Below, piece after piece: positions 12,387 to 23,824 of a stretch of 64,000 nucleotides of DNA; the first letter of the stretch is position 1, and every line of letters begins with the position of its first letter. The position numbers were made by a program, and so were the translations under genes. Source of the stretch: Ehretia macrophylla (lineage: Eukaryota; Streptophyta; Magnoliopsida; Boraginales; Ehretiaceae); NCBI GenBank assembly GCA_037974665.1, contig CM075780.1, forward strand, positions 2,452,501 through 2,516,500, read 5' to 3'. A model generated the notes under the pieces. It ran no database searches. It was not told where the DNA came from and was given only the letters and a program-made list of their open reading frames with translations.

Positions 12387-12943
12387 CTTTTCAATTTTTT
12401 TTCCTCCGGTTAGGGTTGCCAAGATACTTTACCCACCACATTTCTGTTATCGAATCCCACGGCACCTTGGGCAAGACAACTTCTCTTCACGTGGAGGCTT
12501 GGCCCGCAAACCGAGGGCGTAGAGCTTGTGACCAGGTCTCCGTCGCTCCGGTGCCCATAACTTTTGATCCGTAAGGAGTTACGTGGCGCACAACATACCG
12601 TTGGAATGCACTCCGAGAGCTCTACGACGGGGGCAGCTAGCTAGCTCGTCGTGCCCTTTTCGGAGCTCAAAATCAAACGTTTTCATCAGTTTCGGGCCAC
12701 TTTTCTTCTTTTGCTCTGTTTTTCCGTCCTGGATCATACGTCGTGAGCTGTTAAAAGGACGACAACCTTACTCGCGACACATTAGAGGACCCTACAATGC
12801 GTTGATATCACGTCTTGCGAGGATGCTGTGTTGTTGAAGCGGATGGGTTGTCGTTAAGCCCATTGGGCCTTTTGAATGTGCCATATTTCTAGACTGGGAC
12901 TGTGAACCGTTAACACATAAAGGAGTTGTGGCCCCAACATGAT

Positions 12944-13063
12944 AGGTGCGATCATACCAGCACTAATGCACCGGATCCCATCAGAACTCCGAAGTTAAGC
13001 GTGCTTGGGCGAGAGTAGTACTAGGATGGGTGACCCCCTGGGAAGTCCTTGTGTTGCACCCCG
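12944..13063 (+). rRNA. 5S rRNA copy 20, chimeric unit
   Basis: Gene changes G1A and C107T are as in copies 13 and 17. The spacer switches from copy 17 type to copy 18 type between 13226 and 13260, so this unit is a recombinant. Confidence 0.93.
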
Positions 13064-13620
13064 CTTTTCAATTTTTTTTGCTCCTGTTAGCGTTGCCAAG
13101 ATACTTTACCCACCACATTTCTATTATCGAATCCCACGGCACCTTGGGCAAGACAACTTCTCTTCACGTGGAGGCTGGGCCCGCAAACCGAGGGCGTAGG
13201 GCTTGTGACCAGGCCTCCGTCGCTCCGGTGCCCATAACTTTTGATCCGTAAGGAGTTACGCAGCGCACAGCATACCATTGGAAAGCTCTCCGAGAGCTCT
13301 ACGACGGGGGCAGGTAGCTAGCTCACCTTGCCCTTTTCGGAGCTCAAAATCGAACGTTTTCATCAGTTTCGGGCCACTTTTCTTCTTTTGCTCTGTTTTT
13401 TCGTCCCGGATCGTACGTCGTGAGCTGTTAAAAGGACGACAACCTTACTCGCGGCACATTAGAGGGCCCTACAATGCGTCGATATCACGTCTTGCGAGGA
13501 TGCTGCGTTGTTGAAGTGGATGGGTTGTCGTTAAGCCCATTGGGCCTTTTGAATGGGCCATATCTCTAAGCTGGGACTGTGAACCGTTAACACATAAAGG
13601 AATTGTGCCCTCAACATGAC

Positions 13621-13740
13621 GGGTGCGATCTTACCAGCACTAATGCACCGGATCCCATCAGAACTCCGAAGTTAAGCGTGCTTGGGCGAGAGTAGAACTA
13701 AGATTGGTGACCCCCTGCGAAGTCCTCGTGTTGCACCCCC
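13621..13740 (+). rRNA. 5S rRNA copy 21, box C damaged
   Basis: A11T, T76A, G81A, G85T and G98C. G81A and G85T both fall in box C, so TFIIIA-dependent expression is doubtful. T76A and G98C tie it to copies 34 and 48. Class A. Confidence 0.9.
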
Positions 13741-14297
13741 CTTTTCAATTCTTTTTGCTCAGGTTAGGGTTGCCAAGATACTTTACCCACCACATTTCTA
13801 TTATCGAATCCCAAGGCACCTTGGGCAATACAACTTCTCTTCACATGGAGGCTGGGCCCGCAAACCGAGGGCGTAGGGCTTGTGACCAGGTCTCCGTCGC
13901 TACGGTTCCCATAACTTTTGATCCGTAAGGAGTTACGCGGCGCACAGCATACCGTTGGAAAGTTCTCCGAGAGCTCTACGACGGGGGCAGCTAGCTAGCT
14001 CGCCGTACCCTTTTCGGAGCTAAAAATCGAACGTTTTCATCAGTTTCGGGCCATTTTTCTTCTTTTGGTCTGTTTTGCCATCCCGGATCGTACGTCGTGA
14101 GCTGTTAAAAGGATGACAACCTTACTCGCGGCACATTAGAGGACCCTACAATGCGTCGATATCACGTCTTGCGAGGATGCTGCGTTGTTGAAGCGGATGG
14201 GTTGTCGTTAAGCCCATTGGGCCTTTTGAATGGGCCATATCTCTAGGCTGGGACTGTGAACCATTAACACATAAAGGAATTGTGCCCTAAACATGAC

Positions 14298-14417
14298 GGG
14301 TGCGATCATACCAGCACTAATGCACCGGATCCCATCAGAACTTCGAAGTTAAGCGTGCTTGGGCGAGAGTAGTACTAGGATGGGTGACACCCTGGGAAGT
14401 CCTCGTGTTGCACCCCC
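14298..14417 (+). rRNA. 5S rRNA copy 22, duplicated 3' end
   Basis: C46T and C92A. The 12-bp duplication plus one extra T makes the unit 690 bp. Copy 23 is its tandem duplicate. Class A. Confidence 0.93.
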
Positions 14418-14987
14418 TTTTGCACCCCCTTTTTCAATTTTTTTTTGCTCCGGTTAGGGTTGCCAAGATACTTTACCCACCACATTTTTATTATCGAATC
14501 CCACGGCACCTTGGGCAAGACAACTTCTCTTCACGTGGAGGCTGGGCCCGCAAACCGAGGGAGTAGGGCTTGTGACCAGGTCTCCATCGCTCCGGTGCCT
14601 ATAACTTTTGATCCGTAAGGAGTTACGCGGCGCACAGCATACCGTTGGAAAGCTCTCCGAGAGCTCTAAGACGGGGGCAGCTAGCTAGCTCGCCGTACCC
14701 TTTTCGGAGCACAAAATCGAACGTTTTCATCAGTTTCGGGCCATTTTTCTTATTTTGCTCTGTTTTTCCGTCCCGGATCGCACGTCGTGAGCTGTTAAAA
14801 GGATGACAACCTTACTCGCGGCACATTAGAGGACCCTACAATGCGTCGATATCACGTCTTGCTAGGATGCTGCGTTGTTGAAGCGGATAGGTTGTCGTTA
14901 AGCCCATTGGGCCTTTTGAATGGGCCATATCTCTAGGCTGGGACTCTGAACCGTTAACACATAAAGGAATTGTGCCCTAAACATGAC

Positions 14988-15107
14988 GGGTGCGATCATA
15001 CCAGCACTAATGCACCGGATCCCATCAGAACTTCGAAGTTAAGCGTGGTTGGGCGAGAGTAGTACTAGGATGGGTGACACCCTGGGAAGTCCTCGTGTTG
15101 CACCCCC
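14988..15107 (+). rRNA. 5S rRNA copy 23, duplicated 3' end
   Basis: C46T, C61G and C92A. C61G lies in box A and is shared with copy 24. 690-bp unit, near-identical to copy 22, with GCTAGGATGC in the distal spacer. Confidence 0.92.
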
Positions 15108-15677
15108 TTTTGCACCCCCTTTTTCAATTTTTTTTTGCTCCGGTTAGGGTTGCCAAGATACTTTACCCACCACATTTTTATTATCGAATCCCACGGCACC
15201 TTGGGCAAGACAACTTCTCTTCACGTGGAGGCTGGGCCCGCAAACCGAGGGAGTAGGGCTTGTGACCAGGTCTCCATCGCTCCGGTGCCCATAACTTTTG
15301 ATCCGTAAGGTGTTACGCGGCGCACAGCATACCGTTGGAAAGCTCTCCGAGAGCTCTAAGACGGGGGTAGCTAGCTAGCTCGCCATACCCTTTTCGGAGC
15401 ACAAAATCGAACGTTTTCATCAGTTTCGGGCCATTTTTCTTATTTTGCTCTGTTTTTCCGTCCCAGATCGTACGTCGTGAGCTGTTAAAAGGATGACAAC
15501 CTTACTCGCGGCACATTAGAGGACCCTACAATGCGTCGATATCACGTCTTGCTAGGATGCTGCGTTGTTGAAGCGGATAGGTTTTCGTTAAGCCCATTGG
15601 GCCTTTTGAATGGGCCATATCTCTAGGCTGGGACTCTAAACCGTTAACACATAAAGGAATTGTGCCCTAAACATGAC

Positions 15678-15796
15678 GGGTGCGATCATACCAGCACTAA
15701 TGCACCGGATCCCATCAGAACTTCGAAGTTAAGCGTGGTTGGGCGAGAGTAGTACTAGGATGGGTGACCCCCTGGGAAGTCCTCGTGTTGCACCCC
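15678..15796 (+). rRNA. 5S rRNA copy 24, duplicated 3' end
   Basis: C46T and C61G, one C short at the very 3' end (119 nt). Third member of the 690-bp group, but its spacer turns to class B after about 15.9 kb. Confidence 0.92.
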
Positions 15797-16366
15797 TTTT
15801 GCACCCCCTTTTTCAATTTTTTTTTGCTCCGGTTAGGGTTGCTAAGATACTTTACCCACCACATTTTTATTATCGAATCCTACGGCACCTTGAGCAAGAC
15901 AACTTCTCTTCACGTGGAGGCTGGGCCCGCAAACCGAGGGCGTAGGGCTTGTGACCAGGTCTCTGTCGCTCCGGTACCCATAACTTTTGATCCGTAAGGA
16001 GTTACGAGGTGCACAGCATACAGTTTGAAAGCTCTCTGAGAGCTCTACGTCGGGGGCAGCTAGCTAGCTCGCTGTGCCCTTTTCGGAGCTCAAAATCGAA
16101 TGTTTTCATCAGTTTCGGGCTACTTTTCTTCTTTTGCTTTGTTTTTCCGTCCCGGATCGTACGTCGTGAGCTGTTAAAAGGTCGACAACCTTACTCGTGG
16201 CACATTAGAGGACCCTACAATGTGTCGATATCACGTCTTGCGAGGATGCTGCGTTGTTGAAGCGGATGGGTTGTCGTTAAGCCCATTGGGCCTTTTGAAT
16301 GGGCCATATCTCTAGGCTGGGACTGTGTACCGTTAACACATAAAGGAATTGTGCCCTCAACATGAC

Positions 16367-16486
16367 GGGTGCGATCATACCAGCACTAATGCATCGGATC
16401 CCATCAGAACTCCGAAGTTAAGCGTGCTTGGGCGAGAGTATTACTAGGATGGGTGACCCCCTGGAAAGTCCTCGTGTTGCACCCCC
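16367..16486 (+). rRNA. 5S rRNA copy 25
   Basis: C28T, G75T and G99A. Its class B spacer carries CATACAGTT, a marker limited to about 16.0-20.8 kb. Confidence 0.93.
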
Positions 16487-17043
16487 CTTTTCAATTTTTT
16501 TTGCTCCGGTTAGGGTTGCCAAGATACTTTACCCACCACATTTCTATTATCGAATCCCACGGCACCTTGGGCAAGACAACTTCTCTTCACGTGGAGGCTG
16601 GGCCCGCAAACCGAGGGCGTAGGGCTTGTGACCAGGTCTCCGTCGCTCCGGTGCCCATAACTTTTGATCCGTATGGAGTTACGAGGGGCACAGCATACAG
16701 TTGGAAAGCTCTCTGAGAGCTCTACGACGGGGGCAGCTAGCTAGCTCGCTTTGCCCTTTTCGGAGCTCAAAATCGAACGTTTTCATCAGTTTCGTGCCAC
16801 TTTTCTTCTTTTGCTCTGTTTTTCCGTCCCGGATCGTACGTCGTGGGCTGTTAAAACGACGACAACCTTACTCGTGCCACATTAAAGGACCCTACAATGC
16901 GTCGATATCACGTCTTGCGAGGATGCTGCGTTGTTGAAGCGGATGGGTTGTCGTTAAGCCCATTGGGTCTTTTGAATGGGCCATATCTCTAGGCTGGGAC
17001 TGTGAACCGTTAACACATAAAGGAATTGTGCCCTAAACATGAC

Positions 17044-17163
17044 GGGTGCGATCATACCAGCACTAATGCACCGGATCCCATCAGAACTCCGAAGTTAAGC
17101 GTGCTTGGGCGAGAGTAGTACTAGGATGGGTGACCCCCTGGGAAGTCCTCGTGTAGCACCCCC
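17044..17163 (+). rRNA. 5S rRNA copy 26
   Basis: One change, T112A, in the 3' strand of the terminal stem. Class A spacer, used below as the spacer reference. Confidence 0.95.
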
Positions 17164-17720
17164 CTTTTCAATTTTTTTTGCTCCGGTTAGGGTTGCCAAG
17201 ATACTTTACCCACCACATTTCTATTATCGAATCCCACGGCACCTTGGGCAAGACAACTTCTCTTCACGTGGAGGTTGGGCCCGCAAACCGAGGGCGTAGG
17301 GCTTGTGACCAGGTCTCCGTCGCTCCTGTGCCCATAACTTTTGATCCGTAAGGAGTTATGCGGCGCACAGCATACCGTTGGAAAGCTCTCCGAGAGCTCT
17401 ACAATGGGGGCAGCTAGCTAGCTCGCCGTACCCATTTCGGAGCTCAAAATCGAACGTTTTCATCAGTTTCGGTCTACTTTTCTTCTTTTGCTCTGTTTTT
17501 CAGTCCCGGATCGTACGTCGCAAGCGGTTAAAAGGACGACAACCTTACTCGCGGCACATTAGAGGACCCTACAATGCGTCGATATCACGTCTTGCGAGGA
17601 TGCTGCGTTGTTGAAGCGGATGGGTTGTCATTAAGCCCATTGGGCCTTTTGAATGGGCCATATCTCTAGGCTGGGACTGTGAACCGTTAACACATAAAGG
17701 AATTGTGCCCTCAACATGAC
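17164..17720 (+). other. Reference intergenic spacer (copy 26 to 27)
   Basis: Non-coding. In order: T4 (17165-17168) and T8 (17172-17179) terminator; a perfect CACGTG (17265-17270); the 37 bp absent from short units (17291-17327); a palindrome AGCTCTC-C-GAGAGCT (17384-17398); a self-complementary AGCTAGCTAGCT (17412-17423); a pyrimidine-rich tract (17474-17507); an inverted GCCCATT/AATGGGC pair (17635-17641, 17652-17658); and the TATA-like CATAAAG (17693-17699). The last 100 bp vary much less between units than the middle. Functions other than termination and the TATA-like element are inference. Confidence 0.85.
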
Positions 17721-17840
17721 GGGTGCGATCATACCAGCACTAATGCACCGGATCCCATCAGAACTCCGAAGTTAAGCGTGCTTGGGCGAGAGTAGTACTA
17801 GGATGGGTGACCCCCTGGGAAGTCCTCGTGTTGCACCCCT
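17721..17840 (+). rRNA. 5S rRNA copy 27, consensus
   Basis: Matches consensus over 1-119; only position 120 differs (T). One of six intact-looking genes. Class B spacer with the CATACAG marker. Confidence 0.97.
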
Positions 17841-18397
17841 CTTTTCAATTTTTTTTGCTCCGGTTAGGGTTGCCAAGATGCTTTACCAACCACATTTCTA
17901 TTATCGAATCCCACGGCACCTTGGGCAAGACAACTTCTCTTCACGTGGAGGCTGGGCCCGCAAACCGAGGGCGTAGGGCTTGTGACCAGGTCTCCGTCGC
18001 TCCGGTGCCCATAACTTTTGATCCGTAAGGAGTTACGAGGCGCACAGCATACAGTTGGAAATCTCTCTGAGAGCTCTACGACGGGGGCAGCTAGCTAGCT
18101 CGCTTTGCCCTTTTCGGTGCTCAAAATCGAACGTTTTCATCAGTTTCGGGCTACTTTTCTTCTTTTACTGTGTTTTTCCGTCACGGATCGCACGTCGTGT
18201 GCTGTTAAAAGGACGACAACCTTACTCGCGGCACACTAGAGGACCCTACAATGCGTCGATATCACGTCTTGCGAGGATGCTGCGTTGTTGAAGCGGATGG
18301 GTTGTCGTTAAGCCCATTGGGCCTTTTGAATGGGCCATATCTCTAGGCTGGGACTGTGAACCGTTAACACATAAAGGAATTGTGCCCTCAACATCAC

Positions 18398-18517
18398 GGG
18401 TGCGATCTTACCAGCACTAATGCACCGGATCCCATTAGAACTCCGAAGTTAAGCGTGCTTGGGCGAGAGTAGAACTAGAATGGGTGACCCCCTGGGAAGT
18501 CCTCGTGTTGCACCCCC
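18398..18517 (+). rRNA. 5S rRNA copy 28
   Basis: A11T, C39T, T76A and G82A (box C). The upstream ATGAC is ATCAC. Class B. Confidence 0.92.
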
Positions 18518-19074
18518 CTTTTCAATTTTTTTTGCTCCGGTTAGGGTTGCCAAGATACTTTACCCACCACATTTCTATTATCGAATCCCACGGCACCTTG
18601 GGCAAGACAACTTCTCTTCACGTGGAGGGTGGGCCCGCAAACCGAGGGTTTAGAGATTGTGACCAGGTCTCCGTCGCTCCGGTGCCCATAACTTTGGATC
18701 CGTAAGGAGTTACGAGGCGCACAGGATACAGTTGGAAAGCTCTCTGAGAGCTCTACGTCGGGGGCAGCTAGCTAGCTCGCTGTGCCCTTTTCGGAGCTCA
18801 AAATCGAACGTTTTTATCAGTTTCGGGCTAGTTTTCTTCTTTTGCTCTATTTTTCCGTCCCGGATCGTACGTCGCGAGCTGTTAAAAGGACGTCAACCTT
18901 ACTCGCGGCACATTAGAGGACCCTACAATGCGTCGATATCACGTCTTGCGAGGATGCTGCGTTGTTGAAGCGGATGGGTTGTCGTTAAACCCATTGGGCC
19001 TTTTGAATGGGCCATATCTCTAGGCTGGGACTGTGAACCGTTAACACATAAAGGAATTGTGCCCTCAACATGAC

Positions 19075-19194
19075 GGGTGCGATCATACCAGCACTAATGC
19101 ACCGGATCCCATCAGAACTCCGAAGTTAAGCGTGCTTGGGCGAGAGTAGTACTAGGATCGGTGACCCCCTGGGAAGTCCTCGTGTTGCACCCCC
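19075..19194 (+). rRNA. 5S rRNA copy 29
   Basis: Single change G85C, in box C. Class B with CATACAG; the palindrome is disrupted (CTCACTGAG). Confidence 0.94.
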
Positions 19195-19751
19195 CTTTTC
19201 AATTTTTTTTGCTCCGGTTAGGGTTGCCAAGATACTTTACCCACCACATTTCTATTATCGAATCCCACGGCACCTTGGGCAAGACAACTTCTCTTCACGT
19301 GGAGGCTGGGCCCGCAAACCGAGGGCGTAGGGCTTGTGACCAGGTCTCCGTCGCTCCGGTGCCCATAACTTTTGATCCGTAAGGAGTTACGAGGCGCACA
19401 GCATACAGTTGGAAAGCTCACTGAGAGCTCTACGATGGGGGCAGCTAGCTAGCTGGCTTTGCCCTTTTCGGAGCTCAAAATCGAACGTTTTCATCAGTTT
19501 CGTGCCACTTTTCTTCTTTTGCTCTGTTTTTTCGTCTCGGATCATACGTCGTGAGCTGTTAAAAGGATGACAACCTTACCCGCGGCACATTAGAGGACCC
19601 TACAATGCGTCGATATCACGTCTTGCGAGGATGCTGCTTTGTTGAAGCGGATGGGTTGTCGTTAAGCCCATTGGGCCTTTTGAATGGGCCATATCTCTAG
19701 GCTGGGACTGTGAACCGTTAACACATAAAGGAATTGTGCCCTCAACATGAC

Positions 19752-19871
19752 GGGTGTGATCATACCAGCACTAATGCACCGGATCCCATCAGAACTCCGA
19801 AGTTAAGCGTGCTTGGGCGAGAGTAGAACTAGGATGGGTAACCCCCTGGGGAGTCCTCGTGTTGCACCCCC
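19752..19871 (+). rRNA. 5S rRNA copy 30
   Basis: C6T, T76A, G89A and A100G. G89A is in box C. The downstream G-box is lost (CACCTGG). Class B. Confidence 0.92.
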
Positions 19872-20428
19872 CTTTTCAATTTTTTTTGCTCCAGTTAGGG
19901 TTGCCAAGATACTTTACCCACCATATTTCTATTATCGAATCCCACGGCACCTTGGTCAACACAACTTCTCTTCACCTGGAGGCTGGGCCCGCAAACCGAG
20001 GGCTTAGGGCTTGTGACCAGGCCTCTGTCGCTCCGGTGCCCATAACTTTTGATCCGTAAGGAGTTACGAGGCGCACAGCATACAGTTGGAAAGCTCTCTG
20101 AGAGCTCTACGTCGGGGGCAGCTAGCCAGCTCGCTGTGCCCTTTTCGGAGCTCTAAATCGAACGTTTACAACAGTTTCGGGCCACTTTTCTTATTTTGCT
20201 CTGTTTTTCCGTCCCGGATCGTACGTCGTGAGCTGTTAAAAGGATGACAACCTTACTCGCGGCACATTAGAGGACCCTACAATGCGTCGATATCACGTCT
20301 TGCGAGGATGCTGCGTTGTTGAAGCGGATGGGTTGTCGTTAAGCCCATTAGGCCTTTTGAATGGGCCATATCTCTAGACTAGGACTGTGAACCGTTAACA
20401 CATAAAGGAATTGTGCCCTCAACATGAC

Positions 20429-20548
20429 GGGTGCGATCATACCAGCACTAATGCACCGGATCCCATCAGAACTCCGAAGTTAAGCGTGCTTGGGCGAGAG
20501 TAGTACTAGGATGGGTGACCCCCTCGGAAGTCCTCGTGTTGCACCCGC
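20429..20548 (+). rRNA. 5S rRNA copy 31
   Basis: G97C and C119G. The class B spacer has one extra A (TCGAAAAGC), giving 678 bp to the next gene. Confidence 0.94.
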
Positions 20549-21019
20549 CTTTTCAATTTTTTTTGCTTCGGTTAGGGTTGCCAAGATACTTTACCCACCA
20601 CATTTCTATTATCGAATCCCACGGCACCTTGGGCAAGACAACTTCTCTTCACGTGGAGGCTGGGCCCGTAAACCGAGGGCGTAGGGCTTGTGACCAGGTC
20701 TCCGTCGCTCCGGTGCCCATAACTTTTGATCCGTTAGGAGTTACGAGGCGCACAGCATACAGTTCGAAAAGCTCTCTGAGAGCTCTACGATTGGGGCAGC
20801 TTGCTAGCTCACTTTGCCCTTTTCGGAGCTCAAAATCGAACGTTTTCATCAGTTTCGGGCCACTTTTCTACTTTTGTTCTGTTTTTCCGTCCCGGATCGT
20901 ACGTCGTGCGCTGTAAAAAGGATGACAACCTTACTCGCGGCACATTAGAGGACCCTACAATGCGTCGATATCACGTCTTGGGAGGATGCTACGTTGTTGA
21001 AGCGGATGGGTTGTCGTTA

Positions 21020-21106
21020 AGCCCATTGGGCCTTTTGAATGGGCCATATCTCTAGGCTGGGACTGTGAACCGTTAACACATAAAGGAATTGTGCCCTCAA
21101 CATGAC
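21020..21106 (+). promoter_or_regulatory. 5' flanking promoter region, reference (copy 32)
   Basis: Holds an inverted repeat GCCCATT (21021-21027) / AATGGGC (21038-21044) with two TGGGCC motifs, a CCGTTAAC motif (21071-21078), the TATA-like CATAAAG (21079-21085, -28 to -22), a GC pair at -14/-13 and C at -1. The last three match known 5' elements of plant 5S genes (TATA-like near -28, GC near -12, C at -1). The block recurs at the same offsets before nearly all copies. A role for the TGGGCC pair is inference. Confidence 0.75.
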
Positions 21107-21226
21107 GGGTGCGATCATACCAGCACTAATGCACCGGATCCCATCAGAACTCCGAAGTTAAGCGTGCTTGGGCGAGAGTAGTACTAGGATGGGTGACCCC
21201 CTGGGAAGTCCTCGTGTTGCACCCCC
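21107..21226 (+). rRNA. 5S rRNA copy 32, consensus reference
   Basis: Full match to consensus and the clearest intact copy. 5S rRNA, made by RNA polymerase III, binds ribosomal protein uL18 (RPL5) and uL5 (RPL11) in the large-subunit central protuberance. GGGTGC (1-6) pairs with GCACCC (113-118) to close the molecule, and the internal control region is intact. The start is fixed by C at -1 and the TATA-like element at -28. The end is set by stem pairing and the T4 that follows directly. Confidence 0.98.
21156..21203 (+). promoter_or_regulatory. Internal control region, reference (copy 32)
   Basis: Pol III type 1 promoter inside the gene. Box A is about 21156-21170, the intermediate element 21173-21178 and box C about 21186-21203 (GGATGGGTGACC core). 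Placement follows numbering known for plant 5S genes; TFIIIA binds box C and the intermediate element. Confidence 0.85.
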
Positions 21227-21241
21227 TTTTCAATTTTTTTT
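21227..21241 (+). terminator. Pol III terminator, reference (copy 32)
   Basis: Two T-runs, T4 (21227-21230) and T8 (21234-21241), separated by CAA. T4 is the minimal pol III signal and T8 an efficient backup. Nearly all units keep both. Confidence 0.9.
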
Positions 21242-21782
21242 GCTCCGGTTAGGGTTGCCAAGATACTTTACCCACCACATTTCTATTATCGAATCCCACG
21301 GCACCTTGGGCAAGACAACTTCTCTTCACGTGGAGGCTGGGCCCGCAAACCGAGGGCGTAGGGCTTGTGACCAGGTCTCCGTCGCTCCGGTGCCCATAAC
21401 TTTTGATCCGTAAGGAGTTACAAGGCGCACAGCATACCGTTGGAAAGCACTCTGAGAGCTCTACGACGGGGGCAGCTAGCTAGCTCGCTGTGCCCTTTTC
21501 GGAGCACAAAATCGAACGTTTTCATCAGTTTCGGGCCACTTTTCTTCTTTTTCTCTGTTTTTCCGTCCCGGATCGTACGTCGTGAGCTGTTAAAAGGACG
21601 ACAACCTTACTCGCAGCACATTAGAGGACCCTACAATGCGTCGATATCACTTCTTGTGAGGATGCTGCGTTGTTGAAGCGGATGGGTTGTCGTTAAGCCC
21701 ATTGGGCCCTTTGAATGGGCCATATCTCTTGGCTGGGACTGTGAACCGATAACACATAAAGGAATTGTGCCCTCAACATGAC

Positions 21783-21902
21783 GGGTGCGATCATACCAGC
21801 ACTAATGCACCGGATCCCATCAGAACTCCGAAGTTAAACGTGCTTGGGCGAGAGTAGTACTAGGATGGGTGACCCCCTGGGAAGTCCTCGTGTTGTACCC
21901 CC
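21783..21902 (+). rRNA. 5S rRNA copy 33, duplicated 3' end
   Basis: G56A (box A) and C114T, with the 12-bp duplication and GGTTATGG spacer change. The T8 run is broken to TTTTTGTT. Resembles copies 18, 40, 45 and 47. Class A. Confidence 0.92.
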
Positions 21903-22471
21903 TTTTGCACCCCCTTTTTCAATTTTTGTTGCTCCGGTTATGGTTGCCAAGATACTTTACCCACCACATTTCTATTATCGAATCCCACGGCACCTTGGGC
22001 AAGACAACTTCTCTTCACGTGGAGGCTGGGCCCGCAAACCAAGGGCGTAGGGCTTGTGACCAGGTCTCCGTCGCTACGGTGCCCATAACTTTTGATCCGT
22101 AAGGAGTTATGCGGCGCACAGCATACAATTGGAAAGCTCTCCGAGAGCTCTACGACAGGGGCAGGTAGCTAGCTCGCCTTGCCCTTTTCGAAGCTCAAAA
22201 TCGAATGTTTTCATCAGTTTCGGGCCACTTTTCTTCTTTTGCTCTGTTTTTCCGTCCCGGATCGTACGTCGTGAGTTGTTAAAAGGACGACAACCTTACT
22301 CGCGGCACATTAGAGGGCCCTACAATGCATCGATATCACGTCTTGCGAGGATGCTGCGTTGTTGAAGTGGATGGGTTGTCGTTAAGCCCATTGGGCCTTT
22401 TGAATGGGCCATATCTCTAGGCTGGGACTGTGAACCGTTGACACATAAAGGAATTGTGCCCTCAACATGAC

Positions 22472-22591
22472 GGGTGCGATCTTACCAGCACTAATGCACC
22501 GGATCCCATCAGAACTCCGAAGTTAAGCGTGCTTGGGCGAGAGTAGAACTAGGATGGGTGACCCCCTGCGAAGTCCTCGTGTTGCACCCCC
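22472..22591 (+). rRNA. 5S rRNA copy 34
   Basis: A11T, T76A and G98C. The T8 is broken to a T5 (TTCTTTTTG), and the spacer has GGCAATACAAC and TTGGTCTG, as in copies 21 and 48. Class A. Confidence 0.93.
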
Positions 22592-23148
22592 CTTTTCAAT
22601 TCTTTTTGCTCCGGTTAGGGTTGCCAAGATACTTTACCCACCACATTTCTATTATCGAATCCCAAGGCACCTTGGGCAATACAACTTCTCTTCACGTGGA
22701 GGCTGGGCCCGCAAACCGAGGGCGTAGGGCTTGTGACCAGGTCTCCGTCGCTCCGGTGCCCATAACTTTTGATCCGTAAGGAGTAACGCGGCGCACAGCA
22801 TACCGTTGGAAAGCTCTCCGAGTGCTCTATGACGGGGGCAGCTAGCTAGCTCGCCGTACCCTTTTCGGAGCTCAAAATCGAACGTTTTCATCAGTTTCGG
22901 GCCATTTTTCTTCTTTTGGTCTGTTTTGCCATCCCGGATCGTACGTCGTGAGCTGTTAAAAGGACGACAACCTTACTCGCGGCACATTAGAGGACCCTAC
23001 AATGCATCGATATCATGTCTTGCGAGGATGCTGCGTTGTTGAAGCGAATGGGTTGTCGTTAAGCCCATTGGGCCTTTTGAATGGGCCATATCTCTAGGCT
23101 GGGACTGTGAACCGTTAACAAATAAAGGAATTGTACCCACAACTTCAC

Positions 23149-23268
23149 GGGTGCGATCATACCAGCACTAATGCACCGGATCCCATCAGAACTCCGAATT
23201 TAAGCATGCTTGGGCGAGTGTAGTACTAGGATGGGTGACCCCCTGGGAAGTCCTCGTGTTGCACCCCC
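23149..23268 (+). rRNA. 5S rRNA copy 35
   Basis: G51T, G58A (both box A) and A71T (intermediate element). Upstream is also altered (AATAAAG, ACTTCAC). Likely impaired. One T is lost in GATACTTACC. Class A. Confidence 0.9.
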
Positions 23269-23824
23269 CTTTTCAATTATTTTTGCTCCGGTTAGCGTTG
23301 CCAAGATACTTACCCACCACATTTCTATTATCGAATCCCACGGCACCTTGGGCAAGACAACTTCTCTTCACGTGGAGGCTGGGCCCGCAAACTGAGGGCG
23401 TAGGGCTTGTGACTAGGTCTCCGTCGCTCCGGTGCCCATAACTTTTGATCCGTAAGGAGTTACGCGGCGCACAGCATACCGTTGGAAAGCTCTCCGAGAG
23501 CTCTAAGATGGGGGCAGCTAGCTAGCTCGCCGTTGCCTTTTCGGAGCTCAAAATCGAACGTTTTCATCAGTTTCGTTCCATTTTTCTTATTTTGCTCTGT
23601 TTTTTCATCCCGGATCGTACGTCGTGAGCTGTTAAAAGGATGACAACCTTACTCGCGGCACATTAGAGGACCCTACAATGCATCGATATCACGTCTTGCG
23701 AGGATGCTGCGTTGTTGAAGGGGATGGATTGTCGTTAAGCCCATTGGGCCTTTTGAATGGGCCATATCTCTAGGCTGGGACTCTGAACCGTTAACACATA
23801 AAGGAATTGTGCCCTAAACATGAC

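Larger units (their letters stand above)
10224..13640 (+). repeat. Two overlapping block duplications with a chimeric unit
   Basis: Copies 16-17 (left part) reappear at +2,043 bp as copies 19-20. The end of copy 18 and start of copy 19 reappear at +1,354 bp as the end of copy 20 and start of copy 21. The switch lies in 13226-13260. Confidence 0.85.
14298..15677 (+). repeat. 690-bp tandem duplication (copies 22-23)
   Basis: Two adjacent 690-bp units share C46T, C92A, the 12-bp insertion, an extra T, and spacer marks GGAGTAGGG and TTATTTTGC. Copy 24 begins as a third member. Confidence 0.85.
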
